From assembly GCA_009731375.1 (NCBI GenBank), contig BJOX01000179.1:67193-102961 (forward strand): a DNA stretch of 35,769 bases, written 5' to 3'. This DNA comes from Paulinella micropora (Eukaryota > Cercozoa > Imbricatea > Euglyphida). The notes below the pieces were generated by a model. That model saw only the letters and a program-made list of their open reading frames with translations. It was not told the origin of the DNA and searched no databases. Below, one piece after another: positions 1 to 13,417 of this stretch (the first letter of the stretch is position 1; every line of letters starts with the position of its first letter). The position numbers were made by a program, and so were the translations under genes.

Positions 1-138
1 GCCGGTATGTTCAATGAAAATACTGGTCCAGAAATAGACCGGTATGTTCAATGAAAATACTGGTGGCACCGACGGGAATCGAACTGGCGACAGGGCCCAG
101 ATGGTAGAACTTGACCACTGGGCTATCACGGTGTCCAC

Positions 139-173
<35 letters not shown>

Positions 174-179
174 TAATAT
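1..179 (-). repeat. tRNA-derived SINE-like repeat, copy 1
   Basis: On the minus strand, 135-65 is a 71-nt tRNA-like unit. It has a box A match (TAGCCCAGTGG), a box B match (GTTCGATTCC) and near-complementary 7-nt ends, but D- and T-stem pairing is poor, so it is not a working tRNA. Positions 64-1 are a tail made of two copies of a ~34-nt unit (core CAGTATTTTCATTGAACATA). A (TAA)n run at 140-178 abuts the 5' end of the head. Near-identical copies lie at 28181-28279 and 29091-29187. Confidence 0.75.
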
Positions 180-365
180 GTATGTATGTATCGTCTGCCA
201 ATTGCTGAGCCAAAAGGCCATGTGCATCCAGTCCTCCATTCCATAAGGAAAGTCTCCACACCAATCGGTGGAATAAAGGAAGTGACGGCATAGAAGATTA
301 CTCTAGGAGCTTTATACCAATCAGCCCATGGAAAGGGACCGATGGCCTATGTACTCCCTAATAAC

Positions 366-411
<46 letters not shown>

Positions 412-508
412 GCAACAACAACAACAACAACAACAACAACACTTATCTAATACGCACGTGTGTGCTTACACACACAACAAACAAAAAGTATACGCATTTG
501 CAGCGCAC
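180..508. repeat. Unique spacer with (AAT)n and (AAC)n
   Basis: Between the SINE-like repeat and the last visible SCC2 exon. Positions 180-350 hold non-repetitive sequence with no convincing exon. Positions 360-441 are (AAT)n followed by (AAC)n, which produces a poly-Asn frame that I do not take as coding. Confidence 0.6.
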
Positions 509-1209
509 CTCTTGTTTCAAGGCCTTGAATGCGAGCTCTTCCAGTCTTTGCTGCGTCTGGAGCTTCTTGGTCCTCTTGCTCTCGAACTGCAAGAAGCTCA
601 CCAGCTGCTTGATGGTGTTGAGCTGGATATCCGGCTTGGCGTTGAAGGCCAGCGAGGAATCTGTGTGGCAAAAAAAAAANNNNNNNNNNAAAAAAAAAAA
701 AAAAAAAAACATGTTCTTTGAGAAGATGAAATCTTTCTGCTTCTACTCTGTGAAGTTCGTGGTTTCGAAATCGTCCGATGAAAGCATAATTAGGCAACAC
801 GGAGATTATATGCATGCCTATATGTGTGTATGATACGTATGCATGTATGCATGTATGTACGTATGTATGTATGCATGTATGTATGGTACGGTATAGTATG
901 TAGTATGTATATATATGTATGGACCGAGGATTTTGCGTGCGTCGGTGGTGAGCTCAGGCGCGCGAGAGAAGATGAAGATCATCGCCTGAACATGGTAACA
1001 CAAAGATATAGATATACATATAGGTATATAGAAATATGTACATGAAAATGTATATGTATATGTACATGTATATGTATATGTATATGCATATGTATATGTT
1101 GCGTGCGTCAGTGATGCGCTCAGGCGCGCGAGAGAAGGTGAAGATCATCGCCTACGCATGGTTACACAAAGATATAGATGTAGCTTTAGACGCAGGTATA
1201 TGTATATGC

Positions 1210-1255
<46 letters not shown>

Positions 1256-3066
1256 ATACGTGAATATATGTATGTACATGCATATTTATATGTAAATCTA
1301 TATACGTATGTGTTTATGTCTATTACCTGGAACAAGCACTTCTCCAGAGCGCCTGGATTTTGAAGGTCGTATAAGCTCTTGTAGAGATCGAAGACGAAGT
1401 TGGCGTTTCCTTGGCTCTTCTTGTGCGTGCTGTACAGCGTCTTGCCCGTCTTCTTGACGTATGGATCGAAGTCGAAGTGCCTTATCTTGACAAGCGCACA
1501 CACAAAGTGTGGTGTGCAGGTGGGTATGTTAGAAAACCCATGTGGGCACGGCTAGCTGGAAAGTATGCTTATGCTTTGTAAATAGCACGAAGCGGATGTG
1601 TGAATTTGATTCTGTTTTGTACAGGTTCGCGCGTAGTGTGCAAAATGGAGCAAGGTGGGAAAACCACATAATAACGATTACCAGCAGTCCAAGCGCTAGG
1701 ACGGCCAAGCTTACGTGTGGGATCAGCTTGGTGTTGCTGCGATCTTTTGCCAACTCTACAACAGTGTTATATATGTATACGTATGTATGTATGTATGTAT
1801 GCATGCTATCTTAGGTGTATATGTATGCTGCGAAAGGATTTTCATCCCACCCCCCAGACACACACACACACACACACGCACACACACACACACACACACT
1901 GACAATGCTCGCCCCGCTCGCTCTCACCAACCCAAGCAAAGACAGACGCGTCACTTCACTGCGCCATGTGCATGTACCAGCTTTCTTTTCCAAGATGTAG
2001 TCGCACTGTTTCTGCGCCAGGGAGAACAGCTTGTCAACGTTCTCCGTCACCTGTCGCCAGCAAAGCAGACGTCAAACATAAGATAATACAGTTATCTCAC
2101 TCGTTCTCAGCATTAAGCCAAGAAAACGCAAGCATCTCACTCGCTGTCAGCACCTGAAGGAAGGTTGCCTGTTGCCAAACATGGTGCGCTCAATCAGACC
2201 AAGCAACAAACATACATACATACATAGTATTACATAACATAACATAATATTACAAAACATAACATACCATAGCATAACATACAAAAAAAATTTACCGCCG
2301 CGGTGAGGATGCACAAAGTCGGGATGGCGAACATGATATAGCTGTGGTAGTGTCGGTTGCTCATGCGAGGGTTGTCGATCAGGCTCATCAGCTCGCGCTC
2401 CAAGGACTTGACCAATTCTGGGGACGGCTTACGAAGATGAGGAAGAATCTCCGAGAACATCTCTGAGATGCGCTCTATGAACTGCACCTCGCTGAAACAG
2501 CCAAGACACAAACAATATCATGTTACGTTATGTTCTGTTATGTACACAAACAATATTTCTCTACCAAACTTGACCACTTAAATACATCTCTGAGATGCGC
2601 TCTATGCATTGCACCCCTCTGAAATAGCGCACACAGAAACTACACCAAAGTTGAGCAGTCGAAACATGCCATAGAAAAGGAATATCCTCAAGAGCAGAAG
2701 GAGATGCAATTAGAACGAGTCGTGTGATCTAAATGATAGTATACCTATCATCGAAAGGCTCGAGCTCCTTTTTCAGAGTGGTGACTTTGGCCGAGGCCTC
2801 TTTGATCCTCTGCTGGAGCGGAGCTTTGTCTTGTGCAGTCCGAATGTCCACACTGGCCTGTTGCACAAGCACGTTTGATTGGGCAGGGACTGAGNNNNNN
2901 NNNNNNNNNNNNNNNNNNNNNNNNNNNNNNNNNNNNNNNNNNNNNNNNNNNNNNNNNNNNNNNNNNNNNNNNNNNNNNNNNNNNNNNNNNNNNNNNNNNN
3001 NNNNNNNNNNNNNNNNNNNNNNNNNNNNNNNNNNNNNNNNNNNNNNNNNNNNNNNNNNNNNNNNNN

Positions 3067-3109
<43 letters not shown>

Positions 3110-5999
3110 CCTTTTCATTCGTTGATTGATGGGAGAGACTTGTCAGACCTGCTTGTAGACCATCAATAACTTATTGATTTCGTCCTTTTTGGCTTGCACA
3201 AAGCTTCGTTTGTCTTGGGGCACCAGGCCGCGTTCCTGCCCATCCATAATATGTGGTACATTTATACACCGCCTTTCATGAATACTCAGGAGCATGTCTA
3301 CATATGAGCACGTACAGACAGTGCCAGAGAAGATATTGGCAACGCAGGTAGGTAGGTAAGTAGGGTAGGTATGTAAACTAATGCCATACCTACTTAATTA
3401 GTTTAACAAAATATCTAACTGCCTAACCAACATACTAACTAAGAAGCCTGACCTGGAATAGAGGTAGCAGGGCCTCGGCATGTTCCACCAGGAAGTGCGG
3501 CGAGACTTGGCAGAAGCAATGCAGAGCTGCCACGTAACATGGCAGCTTTGCCCCGCGATCGCCCTAGACATGCAAACATAAATATCAATATAGTATGAGT
3601 ATAAGTATAGATATAGATAATTGATGTAGATCTAGTTATAAATGCAAATATAAATTCAAATATAAACATGAATATAAAGAAAAGTATAAGTATAAATATA
3701 AGTTTAAGAATAAGTATAAGTATAAATATAAATACAAACATGTATATAAATACAAATATGACCTCGCAGTTCAAGAGCTGGTTCACTATGCAGTACGACA
3801 TGTCCGTGCAGATGTCCCAGATCCGAACCAGCTTCTTGTCCTGCAGCAAGTCACACACACACACAAACACACACACCAAAAATTTGTTTGGTTTATTGGC
3901 TATGCAAATCCGAGGACATAGGCATTCATCACTATTGCCAAAAATGGATGGATAAAAAGAGACGGCAGAGAAAAGGATGAAATCTTGCCGAGTGTGTTGG
4001 AGTGTGTGGTTGTAGGTTGGGATGGTGAGGAGCTTCTGATGTGCCTGCGTGGTGAAATGAGACCTGTTTCTTTTTCTTCTTCGTTTTCCCCTCGGCGTCT
4101 TCATCCTCCTTGTCGATGAGGTATCTGATGATCTGAACAAAGGTCTGAGAGTTCGGCAACGCGCCAACAACCTGCCACCACACAGAAGAATGAGAATGAA
4201 TCTTACTTGTGTTTACACGCCTGTTGTTGTTGTTGTGTGTATGTGTGTGTTGGGGGGGGGGGGGGGGGGAAGGGGGNNNNNNNNNNGGGTGCGAAGGGGG
4301 CTCAAGTAAATTGATTATTTGTGGCTCTGCTATTTACCTGGTTGATTACATCCAGTCATCTATTCTATTCTATTCTATTCTATTCTATTCTATTCTATTG
4401 TCTGCTCTTCTCTTCTATTCTATAGTCTCTATTCTATAGTCTTCTATAGCCTCCCATTCTCTTCTCTGCTCTTCTCTTCTAGTTAATACATATGTATTGA
4501 ATGTATGCATCTAAGTCACACACTGAAAATACCTTAACGATGCGCTCAACGAGTTGTCTGAAGCGGTCGCTAAACTGCTTGATATGTCCATTTACTCCTA
4601 AGCCATGAATGAAACACAAACAAAGATGAACATACAGTTTGATAGCTAGCACTAAAACGAAATAATCGCTTATTCAAACAAACAAACAAACAACACTACA
4701 TAAAAAAAGAGAAAAGAGAGAAGCGAGGGAACCCGGAGGTGGGTGTCGGGACGAGGGGCAAGTACGAGACACGAACACACACGATCGGTTGTGGTGTAGC
4801 AGAGGATGGCAATCTGTGATGTATTGTGCTGGAGATGATGTGCAGTGAGTTACCAACAACTCGGTCTTGCAGCAACTCATCTGAAAACCACATGGTCTCG
4901 AAGGACGACAAGACGAAATTGCTGACAGTTTCCTCGTCGTCGATACGCTTGAGGATAGCCACGCAGATCTGCACATACTCTTCCGGTTCTTCCTGCTTGA
5001 GGCAAATGTCTCGCAAGATCTTGATGGCCCTGCACGTACAGACATACATGCATACATACATGCATACATAGATACATAGATACATAAATACATAGATACA
5101 TACATATACATACATACCTCTTCCGCACGCTGACCCCAACATCCTCGGTTTTTTTCAAGATGTTGGAGTAGTAGAGAGGGAAGAGGTCTGCCTCGCGGAT
5201 GATGGCGTCGCCCACAAGCTCAAGCGCCTCTGCTCGCACTGCTTTCGAAGTGTCCCTGCAGTAGACACAGGAACGACACACAACTAGTATGTGTGGTGTG
5301 TATGTTGGGGGGAGGGGGGACAAGGCAGCAAACACACCCAGAGCATCCAGATGATGGGAGAACCAGGATCATCAACGGTTAGGCAAACTGATACAACAAG
5401 ACAGAACAACAGTACATGCCTTCCGACCAAAGTCTGGCGACGATGTTTCTCTGTGCCTCTTTATCTCTCAGCACCGAGCTGTCCACCTTGACCACCGCAG
5501 TCATCGCCCGCATCACTTTGGTGCGCACTGCCGGCTGCGGCTCATCGAAGTTCCTCATCAACAGTTGATAAATGTCATCGATGCGCTTGAACAGCACGCG
5601 CTTCTTGACAGTTTCCCTGTATGCATGCATACATACACATATACACACACACACATACATACATACATACATACATACATACATACATGCATGCATGCAT
5701 ACATAAATAAATACATACATACATACATACATACATACATACATACATACATACATACACACATACATACATACATAGAGGGCGAGGAGGGGGAAAGACG
5801 CGGCTTTTGGAGGTACGTACATACATCACATACATACATATATACCGATAGAGATGCAGCATGGTGTCGCGGCTGACGCACAGGACTTCCATCTTAGCTA
5901 GGCCTGCAGACATAAATACGTACACTTGTTTGATAAAACCTGAAGTTGCACAGGGTGTGGCAGCCCTAGTACAAAAGTGCTGTGGTTAACACTCTGTAC

Positions 6000-6048
<49 letters not shown>

Positions 6049-6721
6049 NNNNNNNNNNNNNNNNNNNNNNNNNNNNNNNNNNNNNNNNNNNNNNNNNNNN
6101 NNNNNNNNNNNNNNNNNNNNNNNNNNNNNNNNNTTCCCCCCCCCCCCCCCCCCCCCTCTCACACACCTGGCCCATTCTGCAGGAACTTGTGTTGAGGAGA
6201 CCACTCTCCAAGTAACCATTTCGCCTAATGTATGTATGTATGTATGTATGTATGTATGTATGTATGTATGCATATATATGCATGCATGCACGCATGTATG
6301 CATGTACGTATGTATGTATGTATGTACGTACGTATGTAGTATGTATGTATGTATGTGTGTATGTATGTATGGAAACAACACAACAAAGCAAATACATACC
6401 AGATTGGAAAGCTGAGGTGACTCAAGCAGGACTTGCCTAGTTTTCAAACACAAACACACACACACACACACACAAAGGAGGAGGAGGAGAAAAAGAAGAA
6501 TAAGCCGTACAAGACTGTTTCTTTGGGTTAGAAAACATGATGAGACGATGCTTTCTACCTCCTTTGTTCCTCCGCCTCGGCTTCGGCTTTCAGCTGCTCC
6601 ATCTCCTTCTTGGACATCTTTTTCTTCTTCCCCTTCTTCCCGGTGGACTTCTTCATTTGCGCGTCTTTCGCTTTCCTTTCTTCTTCTCGTATCCGCTCTT
6701 CTTCAGCCTACAAAGCACACG

Positions 6722-6786
<65 letters not shown>

Positions 6787-7546
6787 TAAATCAAAACAGG
6801 CCACATATCTCGAAATTTAAGGTCTTCAGCCTATTAACTTTCAAAATATGACTCAAAGTATTAAAAGCCGTTTTTCCTCTTTAACAGGTCAAAGCACGCG
6901 CCTCAGCATCGCCTGACCTTTTCCTCTGCACTTTTGAGCTGGTAGTTTTCGTCGAGCAGATGAGCGAGGAAGCACTTTCGCGCGGAAAGCATCAAAGCAT
7001 CCCCCTCGCTCTTCTGAGTGAAGTAGTTGAGACACAAGTGCAAGATCACTTCGGGCTTAGAAGTCAGTCCTAGATCTGTTCCCTGCAACCAAACAGGCCA
7101 GAATGTGAAGCAACCTGCCGTTTGAAATTGTCTGCTACCTCCTTGTCGCCCGTGCCACCTTCGTCCTGAGTAGCCAACTGACTTTGCGAGGTCTGAGTCT
7201 CCGTATCAATACCCTGAAGTTCACCACACACACAGACAGGCACACAAAACGTACAAAAATCCATGCATTTTGTGTACTATTCTCTGCATGATCAAGAAAG
7301 TCAAATACTTCAATTTTGCAAAGAACCAATTCTTTTGTGCCGGCGATAAGAAAATTCATGAACATCAAAAATCTGGACCAGTCTCGGAGAACGGGAAAGG
7401 AGCAAAGGCGGGACAGAGGCATAGGCGCATGGAAAGAGTATGGTAGTGAGGTGACCAACTGTTGTTTCTGGTTCTCGATCTCTCTGCGCAGTGTGCAGGG
7501 CCCGCAGAACCACTTCTCTGGCACAGACTATACATACATACATACA

Positions 7547-7582
<36 letters not shown>

Positions 7583-8050
7583 TACATACATACATACATA
7601 CATACATACATACATACATACATACATACATACATACCTCCTCCTCCATCAACCCCACGCAACGCATGTGGAACCTGCAACGCGAAAAACAAAACAAAAC
7701 AAAACATAATGTAGCGTAACATGACATGACATAACATAGCATAACATAACATGTTTTGCACGCCAAAACAATTGTAGGTGGAATGAATAGTGGAAAAATT
7801 GTCCAGTGCGCCTTCAAGGCCTGCACATCCGCTATTACATATGCGAGTCGACTTTCGTGTGTGTTGATGACGTATACATGGAGTGCATCTACGAGACCAG
7901 ACGTGGCAGTCGTCGCAATCAAGGTAAGGTCCCATGTCAACCTTCATCTCATGATCATCTTCTCCGTCCTCTGCTGCTTCTCTTTGTTCGCCGCACGGAC
8001 AGTCCACAACTTCCCCTTTCTTCTGTGGCTGGCCGTCCTGAACACACACA

Positions 8051-8108
<58 letters not shown>

Positions 8109-8470
8109 GAGATGTCGCAAAGGAATGTAGTCCTTGCAAAGGAACGCAGTTTCACATCAAACAATAATTTGTGTACTGTGCATGTGTCCGGGATGGGAAT
8201 CACGGGTAGACTGTGTTCTGGAAAAAGAAGAGGAGGAAGGACGTTGAAGAAAAAGGCAATCTAGGAATGGAGAGTGGGAGGATAAGGAAGAAGAGAAAGA
8301 AAAGGAAGCCGTTAGTCCAAGTGTTTTGAGCACCGTAAGCTTGCGCAAGCTACAATGATGACATTGTATGAGGCCTAAACCCCCGCAGGGACCTAGCCCG
8401 GGCTATGCAACACTGGACGGCTATGATGGAATGCAGTCACCAATACGGACTAAGATAGATAGATAGATAT

Positions 8471-8526
<56 letters not shown>

Positions 8527-8806
8527 CTACCTGGTCCACCCGTTTCTGCCGAGCGCGCAAAGCAAGCCCGCAACGCTTGCTCTGCATACCGTGCCACTTT
8601 ACCTATATGCATATGTAAATTTTTGTGAATGTGTATATGTATACGTACATGAATATGCACATGTACATGCATGCAGCAATATTTCACCGCTTTCCCGTGT
8701 CATCATCAACAACAGAGACAGAACAAAGCAGATCCAGCCAGCCACTCTCCATAAATTATGTGCTCCAGCATGCAACTAATGCACTCAAGAGAGGACTCTC
8801 ACGATC

Positions 8807-8844
<38 letters not shown>

Positions 8845-9182
8845 GAAGGAAAGAAGGAAAGAAGGAAGGAAGGAAGAAAGAAAGAAAGACAACAACAACA
8901 AAAAAGAAAGAAAAGAAAAGAAAAGAAAGAAAGAAGAAAGAAAGAAAGAAAGAAAGAAGGCGTCGACCTCTGCACAGATATCTCCTAGCAAGTCGATGGA
9001 GAGCAAGCGCAAGTAGGACTGCGGTCCTTGTCTGACGTCCACTTTCATCTTTGCGATTTTGTTGAGCTTGAGTGCGAAGGCCCAGAGCAAGAACTCGGCG
9101 GCCGGCCACTCGGGCAGGTACAACACTGTGAAGAGGTCCTTGGTCATGTTCGACAAGACAGCCTAAGCAGGGCCCAGGGTGT

Positions 9183-9213
<31 letters not shown>

Positions 9214-9233
9214 TTTGGGGAGNNNNNNNNNNC

Positions 9234-9299
<66 letters not shown>

Positions 9300-10542
9300 A
9301 TATCTATCTTACTAGGGAGCTTTGGTATTGCCTGTATCAGTCCCTTCCGTGCAAACATCACGGCTTAGCTGGGCATCGGGTTAATACTTTACCCACAGAC
9401 TTCCTGGTTGACGAAATCAGAAGCTCCTTTTTTCTGACATTAGTCGATATTTCATTTATCTACCTACCTACCTACCTACCTACTACCTACCTACCTGCTA
9501 TCCATCCATCTCTCTCTCTCTCTCTCTCTCTCTACCTACCTACCTATCTATCTTGTGGTAAGGCAAGGACACCTTGATGCGCGGGTTGGAGATGGTGACG
9601 GCGGTAGGCCCGTGCTGCGGGACCAAAGACTCCATGAAAATGTGCACGAACCTAACATACAAACATATACATACATACATACATACATACATACATACAT
9701 ACATACATACATACATACATACCAGGTGGCCAGCATTTGCGCGTTCTTCAGCTTGTCTTTCATGCTACACAAGAACGCCTCTTGCTCTTTTTCATCCTTG
9801 GGAGCTTCCACTTCCAAGAGGCCTAACGATAAGACACACAAATACATCCATCCATCCATCCATACCAACCACAACATACGAACATGCAAACATACATGTA
9901 TACATACACACATACACACATACAAACATACATACACATACATAAATACATAGATGAATACATAGATGCATACATACATGCATACACACATACATACATA
10001 CATACATACATACATACATGCATACATAACATGCATAACATACATAACATACATAACATACATAACATACATAACAAACATAACAAACATAACATACATA
10101 ACATACATAACATACATAACATACATAACATACATAACATAACATACATAACATACATAACATACATACCATAACATACATAACATAACATACATAACAT
10201 AACATACATAACATAACATACATAACATAACATACATAACATAACATACATAACATAACATACATAACATACATAACATACATAACATACATAACATAAC
10301 ATACATAACATACATAACATACATACATGCATGCATACATACATACATACATACATATATACATACATACATACATAACATAACATAACATAACATAACA
10401 TAACATACATACACATACATACATACATACATACATACATACAAGACAAAGATGATTGCAACAGCAACGCCTTTGGAGCCACAGCAGATCAAGCCCTGCG
10501 ATCTAGTAAGCAATCTATCTATCTACCTATCTATCTACCTAC

Positions 10543-10626
<84 letters not shown>

Positions 10627-10637
10627 ATCTATCTATC

Positions 10638-10695
<58 letters not shown>

Positions 10696-10734
10696 CCTAC
10701 CTACCTATTTATTTTCCTATCTATCGATCTATCG

Positions 10735-10804
<70 letters not shown>

Positions 10805-11405
10805 AATGAGCAACCTTGCAGGAGGCGAAGGATAATGGAAGTAATCACTTGGATGCTCGTGCTCTGGCCAGTCTGCCATCCAACAGTCATACATGTACTA
10901 CATGTATCTATATGAATAAAAAAAACACACACACATTCATATATTACTTGTATAGTTGTGTAGCTGTATATGCATTTTCTGGACATTTGTGGGTATGTGC
11001 GGGGTTTGCGGGCAGGAGCGTATGACAATTTTATTGCCTATGTTATTTGCGTTGAGGTTTCTGTTTCTTGTTCTTCTCGAGTGGCTGGGAATGTTCCAAG
11101 GCTATCGTACTTCGGAACTAACAGAATACACATGTATGCGTGTATGCGTGTATGTATTTATGTATGTATGTTCCTGTCACCTCACTGGGTCGCTTGGGAA
11201 CTTCCACGGATGGTCCAAGATGAGACAGCTCGAACTTGCGCAGGTGTTTTTTGGAGTGATCGATCTTGCGTAAGATCTCTGACAGATCCTGAGAAAGCGA
11301 CAGTCGTAAAATATTCAACTCACATGCACTGTGCCAACATAGGGAAAACGTAGCTACATTTCGGTTTCTACTTCTTTCTCTCTCTCTCTCTCTCTCTCTC
11401 ACACA

Positions 11406-11436
<31 letters not shown>

Positions 11437-12055
11437 CCAACCACCACCATTACCATCAAGACAACAATAAAGACGATAAAACAGACGACAGCGCGAAGAA
11501 TAGCAAGAGCACCAATAGTAACAAGCAAAGACCAATCTCTCATTCATACATACATAAACTACACATCGCACTCTTGTTGTTGCACAAAATTACACGTAGG
11601 AGACCCGTAAGATTTCTTTGCGCTTGGGCTCACAGTTGACAAAGACGGAGAGAAATATCTCGCCGGCAGATTGCTGCAGCCCTGGATTGACCTCCAGCTC
11701 TACGCACCAAAACAACATACGCAAGGCAGACCATGACTAGAAAGCGAAAACGCAATACTAACCTAGAAGTTGCTTGCTAAGATCCAGCGCTTCGTACAGG
11801 TACTTGTCCGAGGTCTTTTCCATCTTGATGAACAAAGCAAATCTTTCCAAGAGCTTCTGGACTTGGGAAGGCACCCACTGCAAACGCGCCTTGGCAGACG
11901 CCCACAGCTTACCTTCTCTGTACAGCCACACAGATAAGATACTTCTCTGCAGTATAGCACAATTGAACTAGGGCTTTTTCTATACTTAAACATCACTGTG
12001 TGCCCTCACTCCGAAATGACTCTTGTTTCTTACCATAAGCACTTGTCTATTACTA

Positions 12056-12090
<35 letters not shown>

Positions 12091-12143
12091 ACTACTACTA
12101 CTACATCACCAATGCCGCCACCAGCACCAGCACCAGCACCACC

Positions 12144-12199
<56 letters not shown>

Positions 12200-12700
12200 C
12201 TACCACCCTCTACTAGTACAACTATTACCACTGCTGCTGGTACTGCGACTGCTCCTGCCACTATTACTGTCAGTAGAGTACCATCGCACACTTCCATTGC
12301 TACAACTAACACTATTGCTACGACTATCGCTGATGGATTGCTGCATCTAGCCACTTAGGAGAGCAAGTCGATACATTTTTTGCTGCTGCTTTTCTTCCTT
12401 GACGTGCGCGTCTTCGTGCTCCTCCTCCATCATCTCCTCATCCATGTCTGGTGGCGGTTCCATTTCCTCTTCCTTAGCGGCCTTTTTCTGCGTCTTGGGC
12501 TTTTTCGGTTTAGCTTTTTTGCCGCCTAAAAAAAAAAAAAAAAAAAAAAAAAAAGTAGGAACGGGAGGCGAGGCATGGGAAAGGAAACAATGAAGAAACT
12601 GCATGAAAACAGAGGAAAAGAAGGAATGAGGGATGGGTTTATGTAACGTTCTCCAAGACAAGTAATATGAAGCGGGGAGAGAGAGAGAGAGAGGAGAGAA

Positions 12701-12731
<31 letters not shown>

Positions 12732-13369
12732 TGGTGGGTCAAGAGGAAACGCACCAGCATCCCTGTTACGGAAACTTTCATCTTCCAGCGGTAGCACGTT
12801 TTCCATCAAAACCTTTAACAGTAAGTCATGAATTGTCAACTTGTGCATTGGATCGAAAAAATCTTATAAACCCAGGCACAACATGGTGAATAAGGTGGAT
12901 AGAGGACAAAACCTGCTTCAGAAATTTGAGGACGAGGGCGACAGTATCATCGCGAATCATCTACATACATACATACATACATACATACATAACATACATA
13001 ACATACATACATACATACATACATACATACAAACATACATACATACCTGTCGACTCACGTCTTTGATGGTCAAGATGTGCAGCGCCGTCAGACAAGCCGA
13101 GAGACCTTTCCTGCAATGACATACGGACATGGAATACATACATAGAAGACAGAGCACGTGGACAAGACGACAGACATTGCCACGTTTTTTATAAAACATA
13201 CATACATATGTACAAATATATATATATATATATATTTGTTTCTTTATATATATATATATTTGTTTCTTTATTTATATGTATATATATACATACATAAATA
13301 TAAATATAAATATTTTAAATATATATATATATATGTATATGTGTGTGTATACATGAGAGAGAGAGAGAG

Positions 13370-13417
<48 letters not shown>

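Larger units (their letters stand above)
509..2050 (-). other. SCC2: SCC2 exons 36-41: C-terminal HEAT block, part 2, to the window edge
   Basis: Exons proposed at 1978-2050 (VTENVDKLFSLAQKQCDY), 1682-1755 (LAKDRSNTKLIPHVSLAV), 1327-1485 (RHFDFDPYVKKTGK, matching NIPBL CRHFDFDLEDF), 925-985 (AMIFIFSRAPELTTDARKIL, matching IIGLGFAFIQHPSLMFEQE) and 509 to about 669 (FNAKPDIQLNTIKQLVSFLQ, matching SVNLKIQVLKNLQTYLQ). A short exon near 711-750 is likely but unresolved, because a 10-N gap and an A-run interrupt it and no phase fits cleanly. Position 508 ends in a plausible donor (GAG then GTGCGC), so the gene should continue left of the window. A degenerate copy of the 925-985 exon lies at 1101-1151. 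Confidence 0.75.
8531..9822 (-). other. SCC2: SCC2 exons 13-16: PEWPAAE block
   Basis: Exons proposed at 9723-9822, 9573-9651, 8968-9162 and 8531-8602. Exon 13 (acidic, KDEKEQEAF) and exon 14 (WFVHIFMESLVPQHG) join in phase. Exon 15 holds LYLPEWPAAEFLLWAFALKL followed by LRLLSIDLLGDICAE, one of the best conserved segments of the family (NIPBL has KPEWPAAELLLSLLG, then SLDYLGTVAARL). Exon 16 encodes a basic linker (QKRVDQ end) leading straight into the PHD exon. The intron between 14 and 15 holds a 145-bp dispersed repeat and (TATC)n; the one between 15 and 16 holds a 150-bp (AAAG)n purine tract. The reading frame of exon 16 rests on phase alone. Confidence 0.8.

Noticed and set aside
65-135. 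Functional tRNA gene
   Set aside because: Box A and B matches are good, but D, anticodon and T stems do not pair, and the unit is repeated with a common tail.
342-833. Poly-Asn protein gene
   Set aside because: The frame is generated by (AAT)n/(AAC)n and then runs antisense through the SCC2 exon at 509-669.
10442-10508. An additional SCC2 exon (open frame with Cys/Val-rich reading)
   Set aside because: The exons at 10815-10863 and 9723-9822 join directly in phase and match the family; this island adds no homology.
5566-10513. Long open frames of MYVC, YIHT, SIYL and LCYVM type
   Set aside because: They are translations of (CATA)n, (TATG)n, (TATC)n and (CATAACATA)n in introns. Open frames occur in several phases and on both strands of the same array.
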